A stretch of DNA of 64,000 nucleotides from NCBI GenBank assembly GCA_947504205.1, contig CANNGL010000002.1, forward strand, positions 744,001-808,000, given 5' to 3'. The notes beneath the pieces are model-generated. The model had not been told where the DNA came from. It searched no databases and worked only from the letters and a program-made list of their open reading frames with translations. Shown in pieces: positions 52,671-60,529 of the stretch (position 1 is the stretch's first letter; every line of letters begins with the position of its first letter). The position numbers were made by a program, and so were the translations under genes. Origin of the DNA: an uncultured Litoreibacter sp. (GTDB lineage: Bacteria; Pseudomonadota; Alphaproteobacteria; Rhodobacterales; Rhodobacteraceae).

Positions 52671-53977
52671 GTTACCTCCACCCAGGTTTTCATACCAGTG
52701 GCCGAGTGCCCTAACATGTGACAGTGCAACAACCACTTCCCAGGATTTTCAAAGACGCAGAATATGTCTCTGCTTTCTCGGGCATTGACCAACGACGTGT
52801 CGCGAAGTGGACCGAGTGAGCCATCGTCGGCGACCTCGTAAAAGTGCTGTCCGTGCAAGTGGATGCCATGAGGAAATGATGTGTCGTTTACCAAAGAAAT
52901 CTGAACTGCGGTGCCACGATCCAGCTTCAGCCATGGTTGGTCAGGAAGATCTGAGACTCCGTTGAGAGACCAGATATCCTCTCCCGGATGTTGCCCGCCC
53001 ATGGCCCCGCCTTGCATCCGCAGGGTTTCGCGGCGTTCAGGGTCACCTGTTGGCTTGGCGATACCGTTCGACGGGAGCGGCAGAATCTCGACGCTTCTTG
53101 GGGACGGATTGGAACCTTCGATAATGACGGCTCCCAAGGCGTAGTCATCTTGGCCAGTCCAAAAGCTGAACTCGATGTCATCTACAACGTCGGCGATGAT
53201 GTCGGCCCGTTGGGCGGGAGCCAGGGTGACCGCCCCTATATCCTCAACATCTTCAAGGGGCATCCCGTCCAAAGCAACAAGCTTGCCTTCGATCCCCGTC
53301 ATATCGAGGGGAAAAACCCGGGCGTTCGCCGTGTTGATCAATCTGAGGCGAACGCGATCACCTCTTCGGACGGAGGACTGTGATGGAATGACTTTCGCGT
53401 AGTTCCCCATTCGCCCCCCGTGAGCGAAATGGAACATACCGTCGAAGTCGTCGAAAAAAGTTGCATCTTCGTCCAACCGCCAGTCATCAACAATAACGAT
53501 GATGTCCGCGTCCACGTCCGGCGGCGTGGTCTCTTCCACAATGAGAGGTCCGTAAAGACCTCTGGCAACCTGCTCCCACGACCGGCTATGCGAATGATAC
53601 CAGAATGTCCCTGCATCAGGAGCGACAAAGCGGTATTCGAAGTCTGCCCCATCAGGAACGGCGTCTTGAGTGAGGCCCGGCACCCCGTCCATCTCGTTGG
53701 TTATTCGGATGCCATGCCAGTGAATGGACGATGCTTCTCCCGTCCGGTTCTCGAACGTCACCGCCAATTCTTCACCTTGCCGAACTGTGAGGAGCGGTCC
53801 GGGGGTGCCACCGTTGAAGCCCAGAGACGGGGTTGGTCCGTATTCACGAAATTCCCCAGTCAGAATTTGGGTGAGAACCGGCTCTGCCCGTAAACGATGA
53901 GTAGCGGCCATACCCATCGACGGGGCAAGAACGATAGCCGCTGACGACGCCAGAAAAGTTCTTCTCGATATCGACAT
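52667..53977 (-). CDS. Multicopper oxidase, Tat-exported
   Basis: About 436 residues. The N-terminus ISRRTFLASSA is a Tat signal. Copper-binding motifs are all present: IHWHG, FWYHSHSRS, PHGIHLHGQHF and HCHMLGHSATGM, giving the type 1 and trinuclear sites. The fold is the three-cupredoxin type of CueO/CopA and bilirubin oxidase; no Met-rich insertion like that of CueO is obvious. In a CueR-controlled operon it most likely oxidises Cu(I) in the periplasm. It starts next to the cytochrome c' stop. Confidence 0.9.
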   Translation of the reverse strand: MSISRRTFLASSAAIVLAPSMGMAATHRLRAEPVLTQILTGEFREYGPTPSLGFNGGTPGPLLTVRQGEELAVTFENRTGEASSIHWHGIRITNEMDGVPGLTQDAVPDGADFEYRFVAPDAGTFWYHSHSRSWEQVARGLYGPLIVEETTPPDVDADIIVIVDDWRLDEDATFFDDFDGMFHFAHGGRMGNYAKVIPSQSSVRRGDRVRLRLINTANARVFPLDMTGIEGKLVALDGMPLEDVEDIGAVTLAPAQRADIIADVVDDIEFSFWTGQDDYALGAVIIEGSNPSPRSVEILPLPSNGIAKPTGDPERRETLRMQGGAMGGQHPGEDIWSLNGVSDLPDQPWLKLDRGTAVQISLVNDTSFPHGIHLHGQHFYEVADDGSLGPLRDTSLVNARESRDIFCVFENPGKWLLHCHMLGHSATGMKTWVEVT

Positions 53978-53978
53978 A

Positions 53979-54416
53979 TCACTCACGATAGACCGAATGG
54001 CACGACTTACAATTCGCTCCGAGTGCTCCCATTGCTGCATTCAAGTCCGCCGGGTCAGTAATCGAAGTCGAGAAGCCAATCGCGATGGTTTCAAGCTCAG
54101 TTGCCTTCGAGGCGAAATCCTCGAAATTCGACCAAATCTTTGCCCGTGCCTCTGACTTCGGATCGGTCTCGTTGGCCTCAAACAATCCTGGCGTTGCGGC
54201 AGCATGTTCGGCAATCGCCGCAGCAGCCGACCTGGCTACCGCTGCGTCGAACTCTGTGGCCCCCTTTGACATCTGGCCGAGTGTTTTCATGTTTTCGGCG
54301 ATGGCACTCATCCCGTCCATTCGGGCCTTCACAGCGGGGTTTTGAACACCTTGGTGGGCCAGAGCGGCGGTTGCTGTAGCGAGTAGAAGGCCGAGTGCTA
54401 TGGATTTTCGTTTCAT
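53979..54416 (-). CDS. Cytochrome c' family (class II) protein
   Basis: About 145 residues from the ATG at 54416, with signal peptide GLLLATATAALA. Four helices are predicted by pattern and the haem site CKSCH is at the extreme C-terminus (GANCKSCHSVYRE), the class II arrangement. Cytochromes c' bind NO and other small ligands or carry electrons. It lies between the class I cytochrome and the multicopper oxidase gene with minimal spacing. Confidence 0.88.
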   Translation of the reverse strand: MKRKSIALGLLLATATAALAHQGVQNPAVKARMDGMSAIAENMKTLGQMSKGATEFDAAVARSAAAAIAEHAAATPGLFEANETDPKSEARAKIWSNFEDFASKATELETIAIGFSTSITDPADLNAAMGALGANCKSCHSVYRE

Positions 54417-54429
54417 TATTTTCTCTTGT

Positions 54430-54858
54430 TCAGTTGATGCCGTTGGCTCGTTGCAGTTCACGGACGTAGGCGATGATCATGGTCACGTCTCCTCGGGTTA
54501 ACCCCTCGACCGGTTGCATGTTCCCAAACGGCCAATGATGCTGGCGAACCCCGAGAGACACCGCTCTTTGGAAGGATTCATCAGCGTGGTGCGATGGTTC
54601 ATAGATTTTGTGGACAAGGGGCGGCGCAACATCGGTCTGGCCCACAGCGTTGGAACCGTGACAGACGGAACACTTCGCTTCGAACGCCACTTTCCCGACC
54701 TGGGCGTTTGCCGACAGCGTTTCAGGGATGTTAATCTCGACGATTGCAGACGTCGGTTCCTCGGGCACCTGTGCGACCTGGCTATCCGTATCCATCGTAA
54801 ACCAATAGGCTAAACCACCTACGCCCAGGAGAATGGAGAGAAGTTGCATTGCCCGCAT
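54430..54858 (-). CDS. Membrane-anchored class I cytochrome c
   Basis: A 142-residue protein. An uncleaved-looking N-terminal helix (LLSILLGVGGLAYWFTM) precedes a c-type domain with haem site CSVCH, GSNAVGQTDVAPPLVHKIYEPSHHADES, and GNMQPVEGLTRGDVTMIIAYVRELQ with the axial Met. It is the first gene of the four-gene operon driven by the MerR-type promoter at 54883-54913. Confidence 0.88.
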   Translation of the reverse strand: MRAMQLLSILLGVGGLAYWFTMDTDSQVAQVPEEPTSAIVEINIPETLSANAQVGKVAFEAKCSVCHGSNAVGQTDVAPPLVHKIYEPSHHADESFQRAVSLGVRQHHWPFGNMQPVEGLTRGDVTMIIAYVRELQRANGIN

Positions 54859-54882
54859 TGGTAATCCGTTTTCTTTCTTGTC

Positions 54883-54913
54883 GTTCTAGGGTTTCCAGTA
54901 GGTGGAAGGTCAA
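54883..54913 (-). promoter_or_regulatory. MerR/CueR-type promoter of the cytochrome-oxidase operon
   Basis: On the minus strand TTGACC (54913-54908) and TAGAAC (54888-54883) are separated by exactly 19 bp, the overlong spacer of MerR-activated promoters. The spacer holds the TTCCA/TGGAA inverted repeat (54893-54907). It overlaps the stop codon of the glutaredoxin-MauE gene and lies 25 bases before the cytochrome ATG. Confidence 0.8.
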
Positions 54914-55674
54914 CCGACCAATCCTGACGCTTTCGTGAGCATCCAGATCGCCATTCCGACCATCATCAGATTCTCGGTGAGCGAGACGAACCCAAGTGGC
55001 ACATTGCTATTCCCACCAACACAGGCGCACTTCAGTTCGCGTTTGTCGATGTATACAGCCTTAAACACGCTCACAGCGCCAATACCGGCAACGAAGAGGG
55101 CGACGGGGGCAGACACCCACGTCAACACTCCCGCCATCATGAGCAGCCCCGCACCAGTCTCTGCGAACGGATAAAAATATCCATACCGGACCCACCGTTG
55201 GGCCAGCAGGTCATAGTTCAGGAACATCGTCGCAAAGCCTTCCAAGTCTTTCAGTTTCTGAAGTCCAAGAAGAACCATAGAAATCGATATGAACCATTCG
55301 ATTGTCTGACCCGTGATCATCGTTCCCAGTGAAACCCAGGTCACTGCGACAGCCATCAGAGCCGCTACAGCAAAGAGCGCGATGACTGGTTGGTAGGTCG
55401 TTTCATCTTTGGATTTCACGGCGACCCCAAGATGTTTCGCCAAATCTTCATATCCACCAATGCGTTCTCCGCCGATAAAGGTCTGCGGCGTCGATTTCAC
55501 GTCATATTCCTCTTTGAAGGCGTCAACCGCATCTCTGCTGGTCAGGTGCTGGTCCTCGACGAGGTAGCCGTGACGTTCCAACAAGTCCTTCGACTTTAGT
55601 CCGTAAGGGCACATGTGATCGGACATAAACATCCGATAGAGTTTGGCGGTTTGCGTCGTTGCATCCTTAGGCAT
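54910..55674 (-). CDS. Glutaredoxin-MauE fusion membrane protein
   Basis: About 254 residues from the ATG at 55674. Residues ~1-85 are a glutaredoxin (MSDHMCPYGLKSKDLLERHG; TPQTFIGGERIGGYEDL with the cis-Pro), and the rest is a MauE/DoxX-like four-helix membrane domain (LLGLQKLKDLEGFATMFLNYDLLAQRWVRYGYFYPFAETGAGLLMMAG). Only one Cys is in the glutaredoxin site (CPYG, monothiol), and another pair occurs in KCACVGG. It probably carries thiol electrons across the membrane, or forms disulfides, for copper or cytochrome maturation. It is the first gene after the MerR site at 55713-55743. Confidence 0.84.
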   Translation of the reverse strand: MPKDATTQTAKLYRMFMSDHMCPYGLKSKDLLERHGYLVEDQHLTSRDAVDAFKEEYDVKSTPQTFIGGERIGGYEDLAKHLGVAVKSKDETTYQPVIALFAVAALMAVAVTWVSLGTMITGQTIEWFISISMVLLGLQKLKDLEGFATMFLNYDLLAQRWVRYGYFYPFAETGAGLLMMAGVLTWVSAPVALFVAGIGAVSVFKAVYIDKRELKCACVGGNSNVPLGFVSLTENLMMVGMAIWMLTKASGLVG

Positions 55675-55712
55675 GGCGGGTTTTTTCCGTGGCTTGAAGT
55701 GGCGTCGGTCAC

Positions 55713-55743
55713 TACCTAATGTTTCCAGTAACTGGAAGGTCAA
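55713..55743 (-). promoter_or_regulatory. MerR/CueR-type promoter, divergent from merR
   Basis: On the minus strand TTGACC (55743-55738) and TAGGTA (55718-55713) are again 19 bp apart, and the spacer contains the perfect palindrome TTCCAGTAACTGGAA (55723-55737). The motif matches the site at 54883-54913. It drives the glutaredoxin-MauE gene and could also repress or activate merR. Confidence 0.82.
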
Positions 55744-55754
55744 GGAGCTTTGCT

Positions 55755-56187
55755 ATGAACATTTTTTGCCGCCGCCGATGCTGCCGGATTGCCGGTTAAG
55801 ACGGTCAGGTACTATGCCGACATTGGCCTGGTCGCCGCTCCATCACGATCAACGTCCGGATATCGAACTTACGATGATGCATCGATCCGAAAGCTGGCAT
55901 TCATTCGAAGGGCACGGGAGTTCGGATTTAACATCGAAGAGTGCCGAGAGCTTTTGGGCCTCTATGAGTACCAGAACAGGAGCAGCGCAGATGTGAAGCA
56001 AATCGCATCCAAAAAGCTGGAAGAAATCCGGGCGAAGCAGAAGGAACTCCAGGCACTGCACGACGACCTGTCGCACCTCGTCGATGCATGCAACGGAGAT
56101 CATCGACCAGATTGTCCAATCATGGACTATTTGGGGTATAACAGGCCGCTTCTCGCCGGCAGGCGAAATTATTTCAAGCCGACTTAA
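55755..56187 (+). CDS. CueR-like MerR-family regulator, +1 frameshift in a T6 run near the start
   Basis: The ATG at 55755 has GGAG seven bases upstream, but the frame breaks at the run of six T (55762-55767). With five T it reads MNIFAAADAAGLPVKTVRYYADIGLV, an ideal MerR N-terminus, and ends at 56187, about 143 residues. Without repair only a TTG at 55789 could start, losing half of the first recognition helix. The C-terminal loop VDACNGDHRPDCPIMDYL has the Cys-x7-Cys spacing of CueR (C112/C120), so Cu(I) or a similar monovalent ion is the likely signal. Confidence 0.83.
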
Positions 56188-56190
56188 GTT

Positions 56191-56255
56191 GAACGGCAGC
56201 TTTGCGGGCGCGACCGCAGCATCGGGATGAGGTGGTCAACGGCAGATAAGGGCCG
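56191..56255 (+). repeat. 66-bp dispersed repeat, copy 6 (65 bp)
   Basis: Begins GAACGGCAGCTTTGCGGGCG, has CGACCGCAGCAT in the middle and ends GATAAGGGCCG. It starts 4 bases after the merR stop. TTTGCAAAGTCCGC at 56264-56282 resembles a second motif near copy 2. Confidence 0.7.
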
Positions 56256-56483
56256 TGCTCGAAACTTTGCAAAGTCCGCTTCCTGCGCTCGCTCACAATC
56301 GAACCATCCGTAGTATCCATCACTCTGGGCTCTTAACGGTCATTCCAGTCAAATATTCGGCCGGACTCGAACCGAAGGCGCCGGTTAGCGCCGGACCGTC
56401 TCCGGGGCTGGTGTAGGGGGGTGGTACGCATGAACGCGCACCCTACGGGGTTGTGCGGGATTGGGCGGCGGGGGAGCGCTGCC

Positions 56484-56560
56484 CTACCCTTGGGTGTGGA
56501 AGTGGTCGTAGATGGTCTGGGCCATGGCCTCCGAGACGCCCTCGACCGCCTTGAGATCAA
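56484..56560 (-). pseudogene. uvrC 3'-end remnant
   Basis: On the minus strand the frame reads DLKAVEGVSEAMAQTIYDHF and then HTQG and a stop at 56484-56486. This is the C-terminal helix-hairpin-helix end of UvrC. Only about 25 codons remain; homology ends at about 56560, exactly where the LysR gene stops. The upstream body of uvrC is absent, so this is a recombination scar. Confidence 0.75.
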
Positions 56561-57459
56561 CCAGTTTGCTTCCTACAGCGCTGCGCATAGATCGTGTGCA
56601 GGGCATTGACGAATGCACGACTGACCTCTCCTCTTCCATCGCCGTTCGGAATGAAGTAGCCGATTTCGATCTTCATGCCCGGCTCCCAGTCGACCAACCG
56701 CACCTCTTCTTCCAATTCAGGGTCCAAGGCAATCGGATCTGCAAACGTGAAGCCGAGACCCCGCCGGACCAACCGGTAGGCTGCCGATCCCGATGACACT
56801 TCATGCGCAACTTTCAGCGTGGTTCCCGCGGCCTCCAATTTCTGGTCGGCGATCCGTCGGATGACGGTGGTCTCGTCAAGGGCAACATAGGGAACGTCGA
56901 CAACATCCTCAGGTCGCAAAACGGGGCGTTTGCTCAGTGGGTGGTCTTTGGCGATTGCCACTTTCAGTGGCGCAGAGCCCAGAAGAGCTGGTTTGGGCTG
57001 ATCTATCGGTAACGGCAGTGCGGTGATGCCGACATCATACCTGTCGTTTATCATGCGCCGCCCAAGATCGCGGCGCGGGTAGATTTCAAGCTTTATGGGT
57101 TGGTCGACAAAGGTGTCGCGCAATAGTGCGATTGCAGGGATGACGAGGCCGTTGACGAGCCTTGTCTGAGCAATGATGCGAAAGGGCTCTGGCGCGCCAG
57201 ACTGAATTTGCTGGATGAAGTGCGGCAGACCGTCGATCTGGGAAAGTATCCGCAACGCCTCGGGATAGAAACGTTCGGCCTCGGCGGTCGGTATCAGGCG
57301 GCGATTGTCCCGACGAAAGAGCCGAACCGCGAATTCTTCCTCTAGCAGCTGAAGCAACCGACTTGCCGCAGATTGGCTGAGGTTCATGTTCGTGGCCGCG
57401 CGCGCCAGCGTGCCCTCTTCCATCACGAGCGCAAAGACTTTCAGGCTGCGGAGATTCAT
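56557..57459 (-). CDS. LysR-family transcriptional regulator
   Basis: About 300 residues from the ATG at 57459. The helix-turn-helix LRSLKVFALVMEEGTLARAATNMNLSQSAASRLLQLLEEEFAVRLFRR is typical, with a periplasmic-binding-protein effector domain after it. It is divergent from the TctC gene with 124 bases between, so it should control the TctCBA-CoA-transferase operon. Its last codons lie on the uvrC junction, so the true C-terminus may have been changed by the recombination. Confidence 0.91.
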   Translation of the reverse strand: MNLRSLKVFALVMEEGTLARAATNMNLSQSAASRLLQLLEEEFAVRLFRRDNRRLIPTAEAERFYPEALRILSQIDGLPHFIQQIQSGAPEPFRIIAQTRLVNGLVIPAIALLRDTFVDQPIKLEIYPRRDLGRRMINDRYDVGITALPLPIDQPKPALLGSAPLKVAIAKDHPLSKRPVLRPEDVVDVPYVALDETTVIRRIADQKLEAAGTTLKVAHEVSSGSAAYRLVRRGLGFTFADPIALDPELEEEVRLVDWEPGMKIEIGYFIPNGDGRGEVSRAFVNALHTIYAQRCRKQTG

Positions 57460-57583
57460 TCTTCGAATTTCTCGATGTATAGTTTTGATAATTGCGTTTT
57501 TTCTTACTTTCAAAATGCTTTACCGTCCACTGAAGAACGAAGAGACGTCGGTCAAAAGCACCGACGCACCAAGGGAGGACATT

Positions 57584-58546
57584 ATGAAAAGACGCGATTT
57601 CATCAGAACAGGTTTGTCTGCAGGTGCCTTTCTGGCCGCTGGTCCGGCGTTGGCCGAGTGGACCCCGCGCCGACCGATCAATGCCATACTCCCCTACTCC
57701 GCGGGTGGAGGCACCGATGCGCTGGCGCGTGCCGCCGCCGCGTCGGCAGATGGTATCCTGCCGGTGCCGCTGGTTATCGTGAACAAGCCCGGATCCTCCG
57801 GCATCACCGGGGCGACCGAAGCCGCGGCAGCCCGGCCCGACGGCAGCACGGTCATGGTTACCTCGGCGGGCTCCTTTCTGCTGACGTCGATGTTACGTGA
57901 AACGGATGTGAACCCCTTCGACAGCTTCGACATCATCGCGCAGATCGGCAACCTGACACCTGCGGTCATCGTTCCTGCGGCTAGCCCGTTCCAGACGGTT
58001 CAGGATCTTGTCGACGCGGCCCGTGCCACCCCGCGAGGCCTGCGGTGGGCGCATAACGGGCGAGGAGGCTTCCATCAAGTGGCCGGGCAAAGTTTCCTCA
58101 ACCGCAATGACTTAGACGCGCAGGATGTACCCTTCAAAGGGGGCGGACCAACCCGCGCCGCCGTCATCGGCGCTCAGGTCGACTTCGCCTTCGTCGGCAT
58201 CCAGCAGGCCGCGGGTTTCGAGAATGAGTTGCGCGTGCTGGCCCTTGTCGCACCCGAGCGTGACCCGATCCGCGACGATGTCCCGACTCTGGCTGAGCTT
58301 GGCTTCGATTATGTCGCCGTCTCGTCGCCCATCGTTTTCTTTGCGCCAAAAGGAACCGATCCGGAGATGGTTTCCGGCATGGAGGCCGCCTTGAAGGAGA
58401 TTACCGAAACCCCACAGTTTGCTGACCTTATGCGCGAACGCGGCAACGTTCCTGCCTTCCTGAACGGAGCGGATACCGAGGCTCGGTTGCGACAGATGCA
58501 AATCGACACACAGCCGGTCATCGACGCTTTGAAATCGCAAGGCTGA
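57584..58546 (+). CDS. tctC: Tripartite tricarboxylate transporter substrate-binding protein (TctC/Bug family)
   Basis: A 320-residue periplasmic protein. It has a Tat-like signal (KRRDFIRTGLSAGAFLAAGPALA), PINAILPYSAGGGTDALARAAA as the Bug-family ligand loop, and VNKPGSSGITGATEAAAARPDGST. The ATG at 57584 follows GGGAGG. It delivers a carboxylate to TctBA. The upstream extension of the frame is not coding. Confidence 0.93.
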   Translation: MKRRDFIRTGLSAGAFLAAGPALAEWTPRRPINAILPYSAGGGTDALARAAAASADGILPVPLVIVNKPGSSGITGATEAAAARPDGSTVMVTSAGSFLLTSMLRETDVNPFDSFDIIAQIGNLTPAVIVPAASPFQTVQDLVDAARATPRGLRWAHNGRGGFHQVAGQSFLNRNDLDAQDVPFKGGGPTRAAVIGAQVDFAFVGIQQAAGFENELRVLALVAPERDPIRDDVPTLAELGFDYVAVSSPIVFFAPKGTDPEMVSGMEAALKEITETPQFADLMRERGNVPAFLNGADTEARLRQMQIDTQPVIDALKSQG

Positions 58547-58551
58547 GCCGA

Positions 58552-59019
58552 GTGACCCCTGGGTTTTCTCCCGCCCCTCGGGTGGTCGGACTGGCGCTGA
58601 TCTTGATCGGGATCGGCGCCACTCTTACGTCTCTGACTATCTCGCTCGATCAATATGGTCGCTGGGGCGCGCGGTTCTTCCCGCTGGCTGGATCGCTTGC
58701 GCTGGTCGCCTTGGGCATGGTCGAACTGCGTCGCGCGGGTGGTCCGTCGCTCGATCGCCAGCACTGGTCTGCAATTGCCGGGCTTCTGGCCCTGTCGCTT
58801 GCCTATGTCTGGGCAATCTCGGTCGTTGGATACTTAATCGCAACCGCCATTGCCGCGCCGCTGGCGCTCTGGATATTCGGTGTGCGGAGCGCACTTGGTC
58901 TGTCGGCTGCCGTCGTGCTCTGCCCCGGGATCTATCATCTGGTGTTCTTCGAGCTTCTTGGTGTCTTCCCTCCGCTCGGGCGCTGGTTCGACCTCCTCGA
59001 TATCATCGCCGGATATTAA
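58552..59019 (+). CDS. tctB: Tripartite tricarboxylate transporter small permease TctB
   Basis: A 155-residue membrane protein with four hydrophobic helices, starting with GTG 5 bases after the tctC stop. TLTSLTISLDQYGRWGARFFPLAGSLALVALGMVELRRAG and VVGYLIATAIAAPLALWIFG are characteristic. TctB is poorly conserved in sequence, so position and topology support the assignment as much as the sequence. Confidence 0.85.
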   Translation: MTPGFSPAPRVVGLALILIGIGATLTSLTISLDQYGRWGARFFPLAGSLALVALGMVELRRAGGPSLDRQHWSAIAGLLALSLAYVWAISVVGYLIATAIAAPLALWIFGVRSALGLSAAVVLCPGIYHLVFFELLGVFPPLGRWFDLLDIIAGY

Positions 59020-59023
59020 GCGG

Positions 59024-60529
59024 ATGGATATTTTTCCCGCCCTCGCGAGTGTCGTGACTGACCCTGTCTTGTTGGGCTGGGTGTTTCTCGCCGCTATCGT
59101 TGGGATGATTGTGGGCGCGATCCCGGGGCTGACGGCCTCGGCCGCGATCGCGATGCTTCTGCCGCTGACCTTCTACATGGAACCGTTGCCAGCGCTTGCC
59201 TTTCTATACGTTATTGGCAAATCGGGCCGCTACGGCGGCTCTATCGCTGCCATTCTCTTCAACACGCCTGGCACAGCCGCGTCCGCCGCGACCCAGATCG
59301 ACGGCTATCCCTTGGCGCGGCAGGGCAAGGCCAGCAAGGCGATGAAAGTCGCCACGATCTCATCAGTGATCGGCGATTTCACTGGCGAAATCCTTCTGAT
59401 CGTTGGCGTCGCCTGGATCGCGGCTATTGCGCTCAAGCTTGGACCGCCCGAGCTCTTCGCGGTCTATTTCGCGGCTTTCATTGTGATCGGATCAGTCATC
59501 GGTAAATCGATAACCCGGGGATTGGCGTCCGCAGCTTTAGGTGTGCTGGTCGCGATGATCGGGCTCGATCCAATCAGCTCGACTGAGCGGTTTACCTTCG
59601 GCAGTTTCGACCTGACGAACGGCATCAGCCTTGTCCCGCTGATGATCGGGATATTCGTGTTGGGAGAGGTCTTTGCCCAGATCGAAGAGCGCGGGAACGC
59701 AACGGAGATGGTGCGAGACAGTGACGACCCCGCGCAAAACGGCCTGACATGGGCGGAATACAGGCCTTGCCTGCCGCATGTTGCCCGCTCGTCCTTCATA
59801 GGGGCCTTTATCGGGATGCTCCCCGGCCTTGGCTCCGCTATCGCGGCGTTCGTGGCTTATGGCGAGGGCAAGCGGCGTGCGACGAACCCGGCGGCATGGG
59901 GGCGGGGTTCGCTTGAAGGCGTGGCCGCGCCGGAGGCTGCCAACAATGCCGTCAGTGGGCCGTCCATGGCACCGCTTCTGACGCTCGGCATTCCCGGCTC
60001 GACCATCGGTGCGATCCTGATCGGGGTCTTTCTGATCCACGGCATCCAGATCGGCCCGACGCTATTCCTGACCAGCCGCGATCTCGTCTACGCGCTTTTT
60101 GCCTGCGGGTTGATCGGGATCGTGATTTACGGGTTGATTGGCTACTATGGGGCTTCCATCGTCGGGCGGTTCATCACACGCATCCCGACCCGCGTGCTCT
60201 ATCCGCTCATCTTCCTGACCTCCTTCGTCGCGGCCTATACGTCGCGCGGAAACCTCTTTGATGTCTACGTGATGGTGGTCGCCGGGTTTGCCGGTTGGCT
60301 GATGCGCAAGCTCGACTTCAACCCTGCGGCCTTTGTTATCTCGTTTGTCCTGACGGGTGGTGCGGAAGAGACGTTCCGGCAGGCGCTTTTGCTGTCCGAC
60401 AACGGGCTTATGATCTTCGTCACACGCCCGGTTGCGCTCTTGTTTTTGCTGGTCGGCATTTCCGTCCTCGTCGCGCGGGTGCGTAGCCTGAACAGGCAGG
60501 CCAGAGCCCATGCCCTGGGAGACGTATGA
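59024..60529 (+). CDS. tctA: Tripartite tricarboxylate transporter large permease TctA
   Basis: A 501-residue membrane protein from the ATG at 59024. GMIVGAIPGLTASAAIAMLLPLTFYMEPLPALAFLYVIGKSGRYGGSIAAILFNTPGTAASAATQIDGYPLARQGKA is the first TctA signature, and SFIGAFIGMLPGLGSAIAAFVAYGEGKR the second, repeating the G-x-x-PGLG loop. Ten or more membrane helices. It completes the TctCBA system and overlaps the CoA-transferase gene by 4 bases. Confidence 0.94.
   Translation: MDIFPALASVVTDPVLLGWVFLAAIVGMIVGAIPGLTASAAIAMLLPLTFYMEPLPALAFLYVIGKSGRYGGSIAAILFNTPGTAASAATQIDGYPLARQGKASKAMKVATISSVIGDFTGEILLIVGVAWIAAIALKLGPPELFAVYFAAFIVIGSVIGKSITRGLASAALGVLVAMIGLDPISSTERFTFGSFDLTNGISLVPLMIGIFVLGEVFAQIEERGNATEMVRDSDDPAQNGLTWAEYRPCLPHVARSSFIGAFIGMLPGLGSAIAAFVAYGEGKRRATNPAAWGRGSLEGVAAPEAANNAVSGPSMAPLLTLGIPGSTIGAILIGVFLIHGIQIGPTLFLTSRDLVYALFACGLIGIVIYGLIGYYGASIVGRFITRIPTRVLYPLIFLTSFVAAYTSRGNLFDVYVMVVAGFAGWLMRKLDFNPAAFVISFVLTGGAEETFRQALLLSDNGLMIFVTRPVALLFLLVGISVLVARVRSLNRQARAHALGDV

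Noticed and set aside
56340-56430. tRNA-like T-arm (GGTTCGAGTCC on the minus strand)
   Set aside because: The stem has mismatches and no acceptor, D-arm or anticodon arm can be built around it, so it is not a tRNA; a remnant cannot be proven.
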